Counted from the stretch's first letter, positions 1 through 8,221 are shown. The stretch: 24,541 nt of DNA from JBBRLA01 sp038231615 (GCA_038231615.1 JBBRLA010000034.1:1-24541), one strand, 5' to 3'. Numbers and translations are program-made. The notes: generated from the letters alone by a model not told the origin.

Positions 1-1
1 A

Positions 2-115
2 CCGGCGCTGCGCTATCTGGAAGGCGAGCTGTCCCGGGTGCTGTCCACCGAAGACGCCGCCGAGGGGCTGGCAGCCTTCCTGCAGAAGCGCGCCCCCGCG
101 TTTCGCGGGCGCTAG
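2..115 (+). CDS. Enoyl-CoA hydratase/isomerase family protein, C-terminal fragment (5' end outside window)
   Basis: The frame is open from base 2 to a TAG at 113-115 and gives 37 residues. The stretch STEDAAEGLAAFLQKR followed by P-x-F-x-G-R is the usual C-terminal signature of crotonase-fold enoyl-CoA hydratases, where ED-x-x-EG-x-x-AF-x-x-KR-x-P-x-F closes the protein. Family members hydrate or isomerise acyl-CoA thioesters, usually in fatty-acid or amino-acid catabolism in the cytoplasm. The active-site part lies outside the window, so the exact reaction cannot be told. The next gene starts 12 bases after the stop, so the two may be cotranscribed, though their products have no obvious shared role. 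Confidence 0.62.
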   Translation, partial: PALRYLEGELSRVLSTEDAAEGLAAFLQKRAPAFRGR

Positions 116-127
116 AGGTTCACCGTC

Positions 128-1681
128 TTGAAATCCCCGTCCGACCTGATAGATCCGTTCCGGCCGCTTCGGCTCCTTTGGCGCTCGTGGTCGTCGGCCA
201 ACGAGCGTCAAATCGCGCGCCGCTACCTCTACCGGTTCCGGCGCAGCAAGGCGGTGATCGTCGTCACCGTGCTCTTCGGCCTGCTGTCCACCCTGGCGGT
301 GTCCTACTACTTCGCCCGGGGCGGTCACGGCTCGGGCGGCTTCGGCGGCCACGAGAACCCCGTCACCGGGGCCCTGGCGATCCTTTTGCCGCTGGTCTTC
401 CTGGCGATCGCGCTGCTCAATCTCTTTTCGGTCTTCTCCACCGTGGCGGTGGTCGGCGTCATGCTCGGCGTGGCCGCCCTGACCGTGGTGCTGGCGGTGA
501 CCTCGGGGTTCCAGTCCGAGATCCGCAACCGCGTCATCGGGGTCAACGCCCACATCCTCATCCTCAAGTACGGCATCGACTTCCGCGAGTCCGACGAGAT
601 CATGAAAAAGGTCGCCGGGGCGCCACAGGTGGTGGCGGTCTCCCCCTTCGTCTTCAATGAGATGCTGATCGCCCGGGAGGGCGGCGCCTCCGCCGGCGTG
701 CTGGTCAAGGGGATCGACGTCGTCCTCTCGCCCAAGGTGCTGGACCTGGAGCAGCGCCTGCAACCCCTGCCCGACGGGACCCGCACCCAGGTGTCTGCGC
801 TGAAGCTCGACCAGGCGCCGATCGACGGCGGCCCTCCCCTGCCCGGGGCGTTCGTCGGCAAGGAACTGGCCCGCAAGATGAAGGTCAAGGTGGGCGACCG
901 CGTGCGCCTCATCGCTCCGCTCCTGGGCATGGACGGCTCGATTGCCGATCTCGGCGGCGACAACGGCAAGGGCGATGAACCCCAGGGCAATCCCCTACCC
1001 CCCCGCTCCCTGGAATTTCGCCTGGCCGGCATCTTCGTCGCCGGATTCGATGAATATGACCGCCGCCTGGTGTACGTGGACCTGGCCCGGGCGCAGGACC
1101 TGGCCGGACAGGGGGACGTGGTGACCGGCGTGGAAGTGCGCGTGCGCGACGCCGACAAGGCCCGCAAGGTGGCCGCCGAACTGGAGACCGTTTTGGGCGG
1201 GGCCCCCTATCGGACCCTCGACTGGGAGGAGCTGAACCACAACCTCTTCACCGCCCTGGCGGTGCAGAAGACGGCGCTGGGCCTGGTGCTCTTCCTGATC
1301 GTCCTGGTGGCGGCGTTCAACATCGTCGCCAGCCTGACCATGATGGTGATCGACAAGAGCCGGGAGGTCGCCATCCTGAAGGCCATGGGCATGTCCTCCC
1401 GCTCGGTGGCGGCGGTCTTCCGTACCGCCGGGATGACCATCGGCCTCTGCGGCACCGCGATGGGCATCTTCATGGGCCTTCTGGTGTGCGCCGTGCTGAC
1501 GCGCCTGGGCTTCCTTTTGGACGCCAAGGTCTACCTGATCGACCACCTGCCCATCCGGGTCTCTCCCTGGGAGGTGGTGGTGGTGGCCGCCGCGACGCTC
1601 TTCATCTGCTTCCTGGCGACCCTCTACCCCTCGCTTCGAGCGGCGGGGCTGCCGCCTGTCGACGGCCTCCGCTACGAATAA
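128..1681 (+). CDS. LolC/LolE-type (FtsX-like) ABC transporter permease
   Basis: This 517-residue inner-membrane protein has the LolC/E plan. A transmembrane segment near 104-124 runs into SGFQSEIRNRVIGVNAHILI, the family's conserved link to its periplasmic domain (about 140-370). Three C-terminal segments follow near 383-407, 433-456 and 482-500, with the FtsX-type cytoplasmic loop DKSREVAILKAMGMS between the first two. LolCDE complexes extract lipoproteins from the inner membrane for delivery to the outer membrane, which would suit the many lipoproteins nearby. It is about 100 residues longer than typical LolC/E. The excess is N-terminal, with two extra predicted membrane segments (about 42-62 and 81-102) and a Gly/His-rich loop. 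The start is TTG at 128, supported by AGAGG at 115-119. No LolD-type ATPase is adjacent in the window. A different FtsX-like exporter role is possible. Confidence 0.82.
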   Translation: MKSPSDLIDPFRPLRLLWRSWSSANERQIARRYLYRFRRSKAVIVVTVLFGLLSTLAVSYYFARGGHGSGGFGGHENPVTGALAILLPLVFLAIALLNLFSVFSTVAVVGVMLGVAALTVVLAVTSGFQSEIRNRVIGVNAHILILKYGIDFRESDEIMKKVAGAPQVVAVSPFVFNEMLIAREGGASAGVLVKGIDVVLSPKVLDLEQRLQPLPDGTRTQVSALKLDQAPIDGGPPLPGAFVGKELARKMKVKVGDRVRLIAPLLGMDGSIADLGGDNGKGDEPQGNPLPPRSLEFRLAGIFVAGFDEYDRRLVYVDLARAQDLAGQGDVVTGVEVRVRDADKARKVAAELETVLGGAPYRTLDWEELNHNLFTALAVQKTALGLVLFLIVLVAAFNIVASLTMMVIDKSREVAILKAMGMSSRSVAAVFRTAGMTIGLCGTAMGIFMGLLVCAVLTRLGFLLDAKVYLIDHLPIRVSPWEVVVVAAATLFICFLATLYPSLRAAGLPPVDGLRYE

Positions 1682-1705
1682 GAGCGCGATTGAACGACGC
1701 CGGCC

Positions 1706-3178
1706 CTACATTGAAGTGTTTAGTAAGACGCTGTAGCTGCCGCCGCGGTTGCCGCCGATGATGTCCGGGAGCTGGTCGCCGTTCACATCGCCCACGCCCA
1801 GGATGTAGGGGGCGTCCGCCGTCTTATAGAACACCGCTGGCTGAAAGTCGCCGTTGCCGATCCCCATGAGGACGCTGACTCGGCCCTGCGCGAAGCACGG
1901 CAGCACGACGTCCGGCCGCCCATCGAGATTCAGGTCGGTCACCACCAGACTCTCGGGGCCGTCCCCCACGTAGGGCGCGCCGCGAAGGACGAAGGTGCCG
2001 TTCCCCTTCCCCAGGAGCACCGTCATCGTGCTCTTGTCGCGGTTGCTCGCCAGAAGGTCCGCATAGCCGTCCCCGTTCAGGTCCGCCAGCGCCACCCCCG
2101 ACGCGGCCGATGAGAGTGGATAGGTGCCGAAGAGGGTAAAAGTGCCGTTGCCCTTGCCCCCGTCCTTGCCGCCGAGCAACACGTCGATCTCGGCCTTGCC
2201 TTGCTCTGTCAACACAACGTCGGGGATCTTGTCCCCGTTGACGTCGCCCAGCGCCATCGTCCGCGGCCCGCGGTCCAGCTTGACGCTCTGGCAGGGGGCG
2301 AACGTGCCATCGGGGCTCCCGATGAACACGCACAACGTGCTGGAGTCGCCATTGGCCGTCACCGCGTCGGAGACACCGTCGCTGTTCACGTCCGCCAGCG
2401 CCACCGCCACCGGGCGGTCCTCAGTGGCGTAGCTGACCCGGTCCTTGAAGGTACCGTCGCCCTTGCCCAGGTAGACCTGCATGGTGTTCTGCACCGAGTT
2501 GATCGCCACCAGGTCCGGCCGATGGTCCATGTTGACGTCGGCCAGCACCATCGAGAAGAGCCCTGGACCGGTGTCGTAATCCTTGCTAAAGGTGAAGCCG
2601 CCGTTGCCATTGCCCAAAAAGACGCTGATCGCGCTGCTGCGGTCCATGACCCCCTGGTCCATGTAGGCCATGACCAAGTCCGGCTTGCCGTCTCCATTCA
2701 CGTCCGCGATCTGTACTGCGTTGGACCCGTACCCGCCCTGGGTGTCCATGCTCGGGAAGAAACGGAGCAGCCCGCGAACATAAGTCAGCAGGTCTCCCCG
2801 TCGGGCTACCTGGCCATCCGAGTTCTGCACCTTCACCTCGACCTTGCCGGACTGCCCCAGGAGCACCGGCGCCATCACCCGGGCCTCGCCATTCCCCTCC
2901 CAGGACATCGGCTCCACCGTCCGGTCGGCGATCTTGATCGTCATCCCTCGGGTGAAGCCGCTGCCCTTGATGGTCAGCACATCGCCGCCCGTGGTGGCGG
3001 TCTTCGAGGGGGAGACGCTGTAGATCTCCAGGGCCTTCAGCGGGCCGCTGTCCGGCGCCGTCGGAAGATCCACCCCGGCGCCGTCCACTGGGTCCATGGG
3101 GTCGTTCTGGCACCCGAAAAGCAGCAGGCCCGCGAGATAGCTGGCAAGCCTGCTGACGAAAAGAAGGCGTTGTCGCAT
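1706..3178 (-). CDS. Secreted lipoprotein with IPT/TIG domain and seven FG-GAP/VCBS repeats
   Basis: The 490-residue product starts with a type II signal peptide whose lipobox LFGC places the lipidated Cys at residue 23. A short Asp/Pro-rich linker follows, then an IPT/TIG-like Ig fold (about 49-135, with SVSPSKTATTGGDVLTIKGSGF). Seven repeats built on (A/G/T)D-(V/L)-N-x-D-x-x-x-D, each followed by a (F/Y)LG-x-G-(D/N)-G-x-F strand, complete it. Seven such repeats make one integrin-alpha-like beta-propeller, and the DxNxDxxxD loops are expected to bind Ca2+. It should sit on the outer membrane or cell surface; its ligand is unknown. The ATG at 3178 has a strong AGGGAGGT site about 8 bases upstream. 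It is convergent with the permease gene, with 24 bases between the stops. Confidence 0.85.
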   Translation of the reverse strand: MRQRLLFVSRLASYLAGLLLFGCQNDPMDPVDGAGVDLPTAPDSGPLKALEIYSVSPSKTATTGGDVLTIKGSGFTRGMTIKIADRTVEPMSWEGNGEARVMAPVLLGQSGKVEVKVQNSDGQVARRGDLLTYVRGLLRFFPSMDTQGGYGSNAVQIADVNGDGKPDLVMAYMDQGVMDRSSAISVFLGNGNGGFTFSKDYDTGPGLFSMVLADVNMDHRPDLVAINSVQNTMQVYLGKGDGTFKDRVSYATEDRPVAVALADVNSDGVSDAVTANGDSSTLCVFIGSPDGTFAPCQSVKLDRGPRTMALGDVNGDKIPDVVLTEQGKAEIDVLLGGKDGGKGNGTFTLFGTYPLSSAASGVALADLNGDGYADLLASNRDKSTMTVLLGKGNGTFVLRGAPYVGDGPESLVVTDLNLDGRPDVVLPCFAQGRVSVLMGIGNGDFQPAVFYKTADAPYILGVGDVNGDQLPDIIGGNRGGSYSVLLNTSM

Positions 3179-3215
3179 GGCTACTGACCTCCCTTGGACT
3201 ACGTTTCCCGCTTTT

Positions 3216-3234
3216 GCCCTTTACGGCCCTTTAC
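3216..3234. promoter_or_regulatory. Tandem 9-bp direct repeat upstream of the FG-GAP lipoprotein gene
   Basis: GCCCTTTAC occurs twice at a 10-bp period, at 3216-3224 and 3226-3234, some 40-55 bases upstream of the lipoprotein start at 3178. One helical turn between copies is what a protein binding the same DNA face would need. I see no convincing -35/-10 pair. The rest of the 268-bp gap 3179-3446 holds nothing else I can support. A regulatory role is a guess. Confidence 0.22.
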
Positions 3235-3446
3235 AACCACGAGTCTTCGATCCCTCGGTACCACGGGCAAAGATCTTTCTCCAGCGAATAAGTAGGTTTG
3301 CCCGTACTCCGACGATGGGAGGCAGAGTTTGCCAATGGCAGCGGCGTTGAGCGGCCTACCGCCTGTCCTTGGAACGGAAGGGCCGGGCGGACTGGCGAAT
3401 GCAAGCGGGCGAAGGGCCCCGAGCTTCTCCACGCCCGCAGGACGGA

Positions 3447-4151
3447 TTACTTGCCGGCGGTTGTTTTCGTCACGGCGGCCTGCTGCCGCACTACCGGGCC
3501 CAGATCGGCAAGCAGGTGCCCCAGCACCTCCGCCAGGTTGTCGCTCATCGCCGCCGCCACCGCTTCCGGGTTGCGCCGCCCCGACCGGCGCACCGCCCGG
3601 TAGGTGTGGAACCAGAACGGGCTCGGCTCGCCGGGGCGGCTGACCCAGTAATCCACTTCCAGCGCCGCGTCCCAGGCGTCCTTGCCGTCGATCTCCTCGA
3701 ACTGCCGCACCACCCCGCCTAAAAGGAAATCCCCCGACGATGCCGGCAGCGACGAAACCCGGGAAAAAAGCCCCGAGCCGCGCAACGTCTTGGCCGTCTG
3801 GTGGGTGACCTGCTCCGCCGGAGGCGATGCCCAGAGCTGATAGTTATAAAAGGCGATGGCGTAGGGGCTGGTCCGGTAGACCATGCGCTCCTGCGCGTAG
3901 GGTTCCCGGGCCTGGAGCCGCCGCACCACCAGCGAGGGGCCCTGCCCCTCCGCCTCCGTTCCGACGACTGCCGGCGCCGGCAGCGCCAGCTCGTAATACT
4001 TGATCTCCGGCTTCGGCCGAGAAAAGCAACCCGGCCAAAGCCCGAGCCCAAGACAAAGCCATGGCCATGAAGTAACCGGCAACCTCGGTGTTGCTCTCAG
4101 GCGATCCGGCCGTCGGCGCGACGCCCAGTGAGTGGGATGGTTAGGGCTCAT
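3447..4151 (-). CDS. ABC-type transport auxiliary lipoprotein (PqiC-like) of the Mla operon
   Basis: The 234-residue protein has a long basic N-terminus, a hydrophobic segment LCLGLGLWPGC with the candidate lipidated Cys at 42, and then YYELALPAP. A Tyr-rich start of this type after the lipobox is typical of the ABC_trans_aux / PqiC family. That family supplies the outer-membrane-facing lipoprotein partner of MCE transport systems. The segment RMVYRTSPYAIAFYNYQLWASPP also fits the family's conserved core. Its ATG at 4151 overlaps the TGA of mlaD (ATGA), which argues for translational coupling and fixes the start. It is the last gene of the operon. The lipobox is imperfect (W at -3), so lipidation is likely but not certain. 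Confidence 0.78.
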   Translation of the reverse strand: MSPNHPTHWASRRRPDRLRATPRLPVTSWPWLCLGLGLWPGCFSRPKPEIKYYELALPAPAVVGTEAEGQGPSLVVRRLQAREPYAQERMVYRTSPYAIAFYNYQLWASPPAEQVTHQTAKTLRGSGLFSRVSSLPASSGDFLLGGVVRQFEEIDGKDAWDAALEVDYWVSRPGEPSPFWFHTYRAVRRSGRRNPEAVAAAMSDNLAEVLGHLLADLGPVVRQQAAVTKTTAGK

Positions 4152-5074
4152 TTGTCGGGGATCTCCTTGGCCGGCAGATTGTTGCCCCAGATCAGCCGGG
4201 ACGGGTCGTCCCGGATCACCGCGCCCACCTCGCGGAACTGCAACGAGGCGTCCGCCAGATTGATGAGCAGCCTGCTCAGTTCATTCTCGTTCTGCGACAC
4301 CATCAGATCGATGTGGCCAACCGTCTGGTTGGCCTGCTCCATCAGCTTCTCGGTGCGCTCCACCGTCTTGCGCAGATCGCTCATTGTCGCCGTGGCGTCT
4401 CCGCGCAGGCCGCTGACCATATCGGTGGCCCTCTTGATGCTGAGCGTCGCCTGGTTGGCGTTCCCCAAAAGCGAGGCCAGCGCCGCGCGCGAGGAGGGCG
4501 TGGCCAGCACCGCCATGGTCGTGTGCAGGTCCTTGCTGGTCGCGGCCAAGTCACGGATCACCTGGCCGATGCTGACCACGTTCTCCTTCGTCAGCACCTC
4601 CTTCTGGATCTGCGTCAGCGTGTCCGTGAGCTGTTTGGCGATCACCGTGGCCTGGTCCTGGATCTCGTCGAAGCCCGTGCTCTCCGTTGGGATCACCCCG
4701 CCGTCGTCCAGCAGCGGGCTGTCCTTGGTACCTCCGGAAAGCTGCACGAACCGGATGTTGGTAATCAGCGAGCCGATGAGCGTTGCATGGGTGTCCTGCC
4801 GCACCGGCGTGCCCGGCTTCAGGTCGATCGTCGCGTTTACCCGGGGCGGCGCGTCCCGCGTCAGGCGCAGCGTCTTCACCTTGCCCACCGTCACTCCCAA
4901 GTACTCCACCCGCGCCCCGGGCAAAAGCCCGCTGACCGATTTTTCGAAGACGATCTCGTAGCTGTCCACCGGCCGCAGGAAGCGTGAGCCGGCCAACCAC
5001 AGGATGCCACCCACCAGGATGAAGAAGCTCATCACCACGAAGACGCCGACTTTGAGACGAGGATGTGGCTTCAC
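4148..5074 (-). CDS. mlaD: MlaD-family MCE-domain protein
   Basis: The 308-residue product has one N-terminal membrane anchor (about 9-29) and an MCE domain (about 38-115) containing VSGLLPGARVEYLGVTVGKV. A long helical C-terminal region (about 125-290, rich in K/Q/T/L heptad-like stretches) follows. MlaD-type proteins form the periplasmic ring on the MlaE permease and carry phospholipid between the two membranes. The start is GTG at 5074, with AAGGAG six bases upstream, one base after the mlaF stop. The C-terminal helices are longer than in E. coli MlaD (about 180 aa in total) and could form a tunnel or reach, as in PqiB or YebT-like MCE proteins. That structural idea is inference. Confidence 0.88.
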   Translation of the reverse strand: MKPHPRLKVGVFVVMSFFILVGGILWLAGSRFLRPVDSYEIVFEKSVSGLLPGARVEYLGVTVGKVKTLRLTRDAPPRVNATIDLKPGTPVRQDTHATLIGSLITNIRFVQLSGGTKDSPLLDDGGVIPTESTGFDEIQDQATVIAKQLTDTLTQIQKEVLTKENVVSIGQVIRDLAATSKDLHTTMAVLATPSSRAALASLLGNANQATLSIKRATDMVSGLRGDATATMSDLRKTVERTEKLMEQANQTVGHIDLMVSQNENELSRLLINLADASLQFREVGAVIRDDPSRLIWGNNLPAKEIPDK

Positions 5075-5075
5075 G

Positions 5076-5915
5076 TCAAGCTCCTTGCAAAAGGACCGCG
5101 TCGAGCAGCGCGTGCTGGAACCCGCCCGACCGGGCCTTTCGATCGAAGAACGCCCGCACCTGAGGCTGCGAAAGGGACGAGACTTCTTTGAGCGGCCCGT
5201 AGGCCAGCACCTTGCCCCGATCCAGCATCACCGCCTGATCGGCGATGGTCTCGATGCTCGACAATTCGTGGGTCACCACGATAATGGCCATGCCGAATTG
5301 GTCCCGCAACCGCAGGATCAGCTCGTCCAGTTCCCGCGAGGTCACCGGGTCCAGGCCCGCCGACGGCTCGTCAAAGAGCAAGAGCGCCGGGTCCAGCGCC
5401 AGCGCCCGGGCCAGGGCCGCCCGCTTTTTCATGCCGCCGCTGATCTCCGACGGCAGCCGGTGCGCCGCGCCCTCCAGCCCCACCAGCGCCAGCTTCATCA
5501 GCGCCAGGAACCCCGCGGTCTCCTTGTCGGCGCCGGTGTGCTCCATGATGGGCAGCGCCACATTGTCCTGTAGCGACATCGAGTTGAAAAGCGCCCCGCC
5601 CTGAAACGAGATGCCGATGCCCCGCAGGATGTCGTCCCGCTCGTCCTCCGTGGCATGGTGCAGGTCGCGGTCGTTGATTAACACCTGCCCCGCCACCGGC
5701 CGGTTCAGGCCGATGATGTGGCGCAAAAGCGTACTCTTGCCGCAGCCGCTGGGGCCCAGGATCACCGTGATCTCGCCGCGCCGCGCCGTCAAACTGACCC
5801 CGTCCAGCACCTTGCGGTCGCCGTAGCGCGCCTCCAGGTCCTTGACCTCGACATAAGGCGGTTGCAGATCTTTTTGCTCATTCGTTGGCATGGGCGTAGC
5901 CGTTGGCATGGTCAT
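5076..5915 (-). CDS. mlaF: MlaF-type ABC transporter ATP-binding protein
   Basis: This 279-residue ATPase shows Walker A GPSGCGKST (54-62), the signature SGGMKKR typical of MlaF rather than the common SGGQ (159-165), Walker B LLLFDEP (178-184) and the H-loop VTHE (His216). The segment FQGGALFNSMSLQDNVALP is also characteristic of MlaF. It powers lipid movement through MlaE/MlaD at the inner membrane. A longer frame reaches 5963, but I chose ATG 5915 because it overlaps the mlaE stop as ATGA and the extra 16 residues would lie inside mlaE. Coupling on both sides makes this a compact operon. Confidence 0.92.
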   Translation of the reverse strand: MTMPTATPMPTNEQKDLQPPYVEVKDLEARYGDRKVLDGVSLTARRGEITVILGPSGCGKSTLLRHIIGLNRPVAGQVLINDRDLHHATEDERDDILRGIGISFQGGALFNSMSLQDNVALPIMEHTGADKETAGFLALMKLALVGLEGAAHRLPSEISGGMKKRAALARALALDPALLLFDEPSAGLDPVTSRELDELILRLRDQFGMAIIVVTHELSSIETIADQAVMLDRGKVLAYGPLKEVSSLSQPQVRAFFDRKARSGGFQHALLDAVLLQGA

Positions 5916-7156
5916 CCGATATAATAGAAGAGCGTGGTGAAGATCGCATTGGCGAAGATGCACAGCACGATCGACGTGACCACCGAGGAGGTCGTGGCCT
6001 CGCCCACGCCCTCGGCGCCACCCTGGACGTGGAAGCCGCGGTAGCAGGCCGTCAGGCCGATGAGCACGGCGAACACCACGCTCTTGGTCAGGCCGGCGAG
6101 CACATCGCTGATCAGCAGTGCCTCAGCCGTCTCGTCGATGTAGTTGGCGCTGCCCAGTTGTAACAGGATCACCCCGACCCAATACCCGCCGAAGATCCCC
6201 GCCAGGCTCGATAAAACCGTCAAGCACGGCATCGCCACCAAAAGCGCCAGCACCCGCGGCACCAGAAGGAAGCGCCCCGGACTCAGCGCCATCGTCCGCA
6301 TGGCGTCGATCTCCTCCGAAACCATCATCGTGCCTAGCTCCGCAGTGATCGCCGAACCGCTCCTGCCGCACACGATGATCGCGGTGATCAGCGGTGCCAT
6401 CTCCCGAGTCATGGCCACGCCCACCAGATCGGCGACATAGATGGTGGCGCCGAATTGCCGCAACTGGCTGGCGCCGTTCAGCGCCAGCACCGACCCGATG
6501 AGGAACGAGAGGAAGATAACGATGGGCACGCCATCCGCGCCGATCTTCACGATCTGCTGCAGCGTCCGGTCCCACTTGATTGGCTTCCCCCGCCACGGCG
6601 CGATCAGCGTCCAGTGCGTCAGATCGCCGATCAGCGCCAGAAGGTTCTGCAGCGTCTCGTAGTAGCCCAGGGTCTGCTCCCCGACCTGCTCCACCAGGGG
6701 CAGCGGGGCTTCCTCGATCGCCTTGGGCGAAAGGATGTCCAGACCCAGCCCGGCGAAGGCCTGCCGCGCCTCGGGTGTGGCATTGGCCAGGCGCACCTCG
6801 ATGCCGCGCTCCTTGCCGTCGATGACCAGTCGCAGAAGAGCGGCGGCCTGAAGGCCGCTGAGCCGCGGCACCTCGGCCAGGTCAACGACCACCGGCGTCC
6901 CCGGGTCCTGCTGTGCTCGGTCGAGATAACGTGACTTCAGGGCGAGGTATGAAAAATCCACTGCGTCCTGGCTCACATTGTACACAGTTGTCACTGTCGA
7001 GCGGTTGTGCACGCAAGATTTTGCTCTAGCGAGCTGAGCGCGGCGGGAGATGGCAAGCACCGGCAGAATTTGAGTGCTGCCGTCCCGTGGCATCGCGCCA
7101 TTCGCCCCGAGGAATTGCCGGGGCCGCGGGCGGCCCGTCCCGGCTTCCGTGGCCAC
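5912..7156 (-). CDS. mlaE: MlaE-family permease with N-terminal STAS (MlaB-like) domain
   Basis: Residues about 60-145 resemble a STAS domain, with VVVDLAEVPRLSGLQAAALLRLV as the central strand and helix. Residues about 165-414 are the MlaE permease, with GADGVPIVIFLSFLIGSVLAL, REMAPLITAIIVCGRSGSAITAELGTM split over two conserved blocks, and EEIDAM. The protein spans the inner membrane and pairs with MlaF and MlaD; the fused STAS replaces a separate MlaB. The start is unsure. The longest frame begins at GTG 7156, but the first 45-55 residues are Arg/Ala-rich with no domain signature, and GTG 7012 or a later GTG would start just before the STAS strand. A TATAGC-like -10 lies at 7196-7201 on this strand, without a good -35. 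Confidence 0.88.
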   Translation of the reverse strand: MATEAGTGRPRPRQFLGANGAMPRDGSTQILPVLAISRRAQLARAKSCVHNRSTVTTVYNVSQDAVDFSYLALKSRYLDRAQQDPGTPVVVDLAEVPRLSGLQAAALLRLVIDGKERGIEVRLANATPEARQAFAGLGLDILSPKAIEEAPLPLVEQVGEQTLGYYETLQNLLALIGDLTHWTLIAPWRGKPIKWDRTLQQIVKIGADGVPIVIFLSFLIGSVLALNGASQLRQFGATIYVADLVGVAMTREMAPLITAIIVCGRSGSAITAELGTMMVSEEIDAMRTMALSPGRFLLVPRVLALLVAMPCLTVLSSLAGIFGGYWVGVILLQLGSANYIDETAEALLISDVLAGLTKSVVFAVLIGLTACYRGFHVQGGAEGVGEATTSSVVTSIVLCIFANAIFTTLFYYIG

Positions 7157-7242
7157 CGTTCCAGTGCGCGATGGGATCGGGCGTCGCTCGCGTCAGCTAT
7201 AAGTAGGCGCAGTGGCAAGTGTCGCCCTTCGTGTAGCATTTC

Positions 7243-8165
7243 CTATTGCGCGATCGCCGCCATCTCGGCCGGTGACAGGGCGATCCGCCGGGCCGCCCAG
7301 TTCTCTTCCAGGTGGGCCAGGGAGCCGGTGCCGGGGATGGGCAGCATTACTTTGGATCGGGCGAGCAGCCAGGCGATGGCGATCTGCGCCGTCGTGGCCT
7401 CGTGGCGCCGGGCGATCTCGCCCAGGGCAGGCCGCGATTCCGCCGCCGGGCCCACCATCCCGGCGAAGAGCGGAAAGAAGGGCAGAAAGGCGATGTTCCG
7501 CCGCTCGCACAACTCCAGCACCGCCTCCGGCGCCTCGACCTGCGCGTGCGCCATCTGGGCCAGCGCCCGCCGCCGCCGCTGACGTTGTACATGTTCTGCA
7601 CTGCGACAATGGGCGTGCGGGCAAGGGCCTCCTCGACCTGTCCGGCATTGACGTTGCTCAGGGCGATGTGGCGGATCTTGCCCTCCTTCTGCATCGCGAT
7701 CAGCGAGTCCAGGGACTCCAGAAAGGATACGTCCGTACGCATATAACGCAAGTGGACCACGTCCAGTCGGTCGAGCCGCAACGAGCGCAGGTCTTCCTCG
7801 CAGCCCTTTTGCAACTCCTCGGGGCGGTTGGCCGAAGCCCAGCCCTTGTCCGGCAGGCGCTTGCCACCCAGCTTGGTGACGATGACCAGATCCGCGGGGT
7901 ACGGGTGCAGCGCCTCGGCGATCAGTCGGTTTGCAACCAGAGGGCCGTAATACCAGGCGGTGTCGATGAGATTGATGCCCAATTCCACGGCCCGGCGTAG
8001 CACCGCGCGCGCCCGTTCCGGGTCGGCGGGCTCGCCCCACACGCCCTCGCCGGGCAGGCGCATCGCCCCATACCCGAGGCGGCGCACGGTGAGATCGCCG
8101 AGCTGGAGGGTGGACGGTGGATGAGCCAATGGCTGAGCCTGATCGGAGGTCTGTTGATGTGACAT
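7243..8165 (-). pseudogene. Aldo/keto reductase, YdbC/PdxI-like, interrupted by a frameshift
   Basis: The N-terminal two thirds and the C-terminal third are each clear but lie in different frames. The first part reads RLGYGAMRLPGEGVWGEP, then IDTAWYYGP and VTKLGGKR, up to AVQNMYNVSG. The second part resumes with EAVLELCERRNIAFLPFFPL and ends LPIPGTGSLAHLEENWAARR. The match to E. coli YdbC (pyridoxal reductase PdxI) is strong from memory. The switch falls at a GGC repeat plus GGG run, 7566-7568 on the forward strand; one added base there restores a protein of about 307 aa. Asp68, Tyr73 and Lys98 of the catalytic tetrad are present. The usual His position is Arg within VVHLRYM, as in YdbC-type proteins (VVNLR). 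I place the start at ATG 8165; a GTG at 8180 is possible. The family performs NADPH-dependent reductions. Confidence 0.83.
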
Positions 8166-8203
8166 GGGGGAACCTACCACACCCGACGCCGCAGGCGCCT
8201 GAC

Positions 8204-8221
8204 TGTCCTAAATTTAGGACA
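8204..8221. promoter_or_regulatory. Perfect 18-bp palindrome, likely repressor operator of the reductase gene
   Basis: TGTCCTAAATTTAGGACA is fully self-complementary over 18 bp and sits 39 bases upstream of the reductase ATG. It is a conspicuously AT-centred element in GC-rich DNA. Size and symmetry fit a dimeric winged-helix regulator of the Rrf2, HxlR or MarR type; which of these is inference. No such regulator is encoded in the window. A TATTGT hexamer overlapping its upstream edge on the minus strand could be a -10, which would make it a classical blocking site. Confidence 0.6.

Noticed and set aside
325..1167. A 280-codon minus-strand frame opposite the permease
   Set aside because: Arg/Ser/Thr/Pro-rich composition typical of a shadow of a GC-rich gene; the plus strand encodes a clear LolC/E protein.
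3199..3432. A 77-codon minus-strand frame in the gap before the FG-GAP lipoprotein
   Set aside because: No ribosome site, no recognisable domain or hydrophobic pattern, and it covers the expected promoter region.
5916..5963. A longer mlaF start 16 codons upstream
   Set aside because: It would lie fully inside mlaE, whereas ATG 5915 makes a standard ATGA overlap.
7560..7590. Programmed -1 frameshifting in the aldo/keto reductase
   Set aside because: The run is GC-rich without an X-XXY-YYZ slippery heptamer of the usual kind, and no family member is known to me to use recoding.
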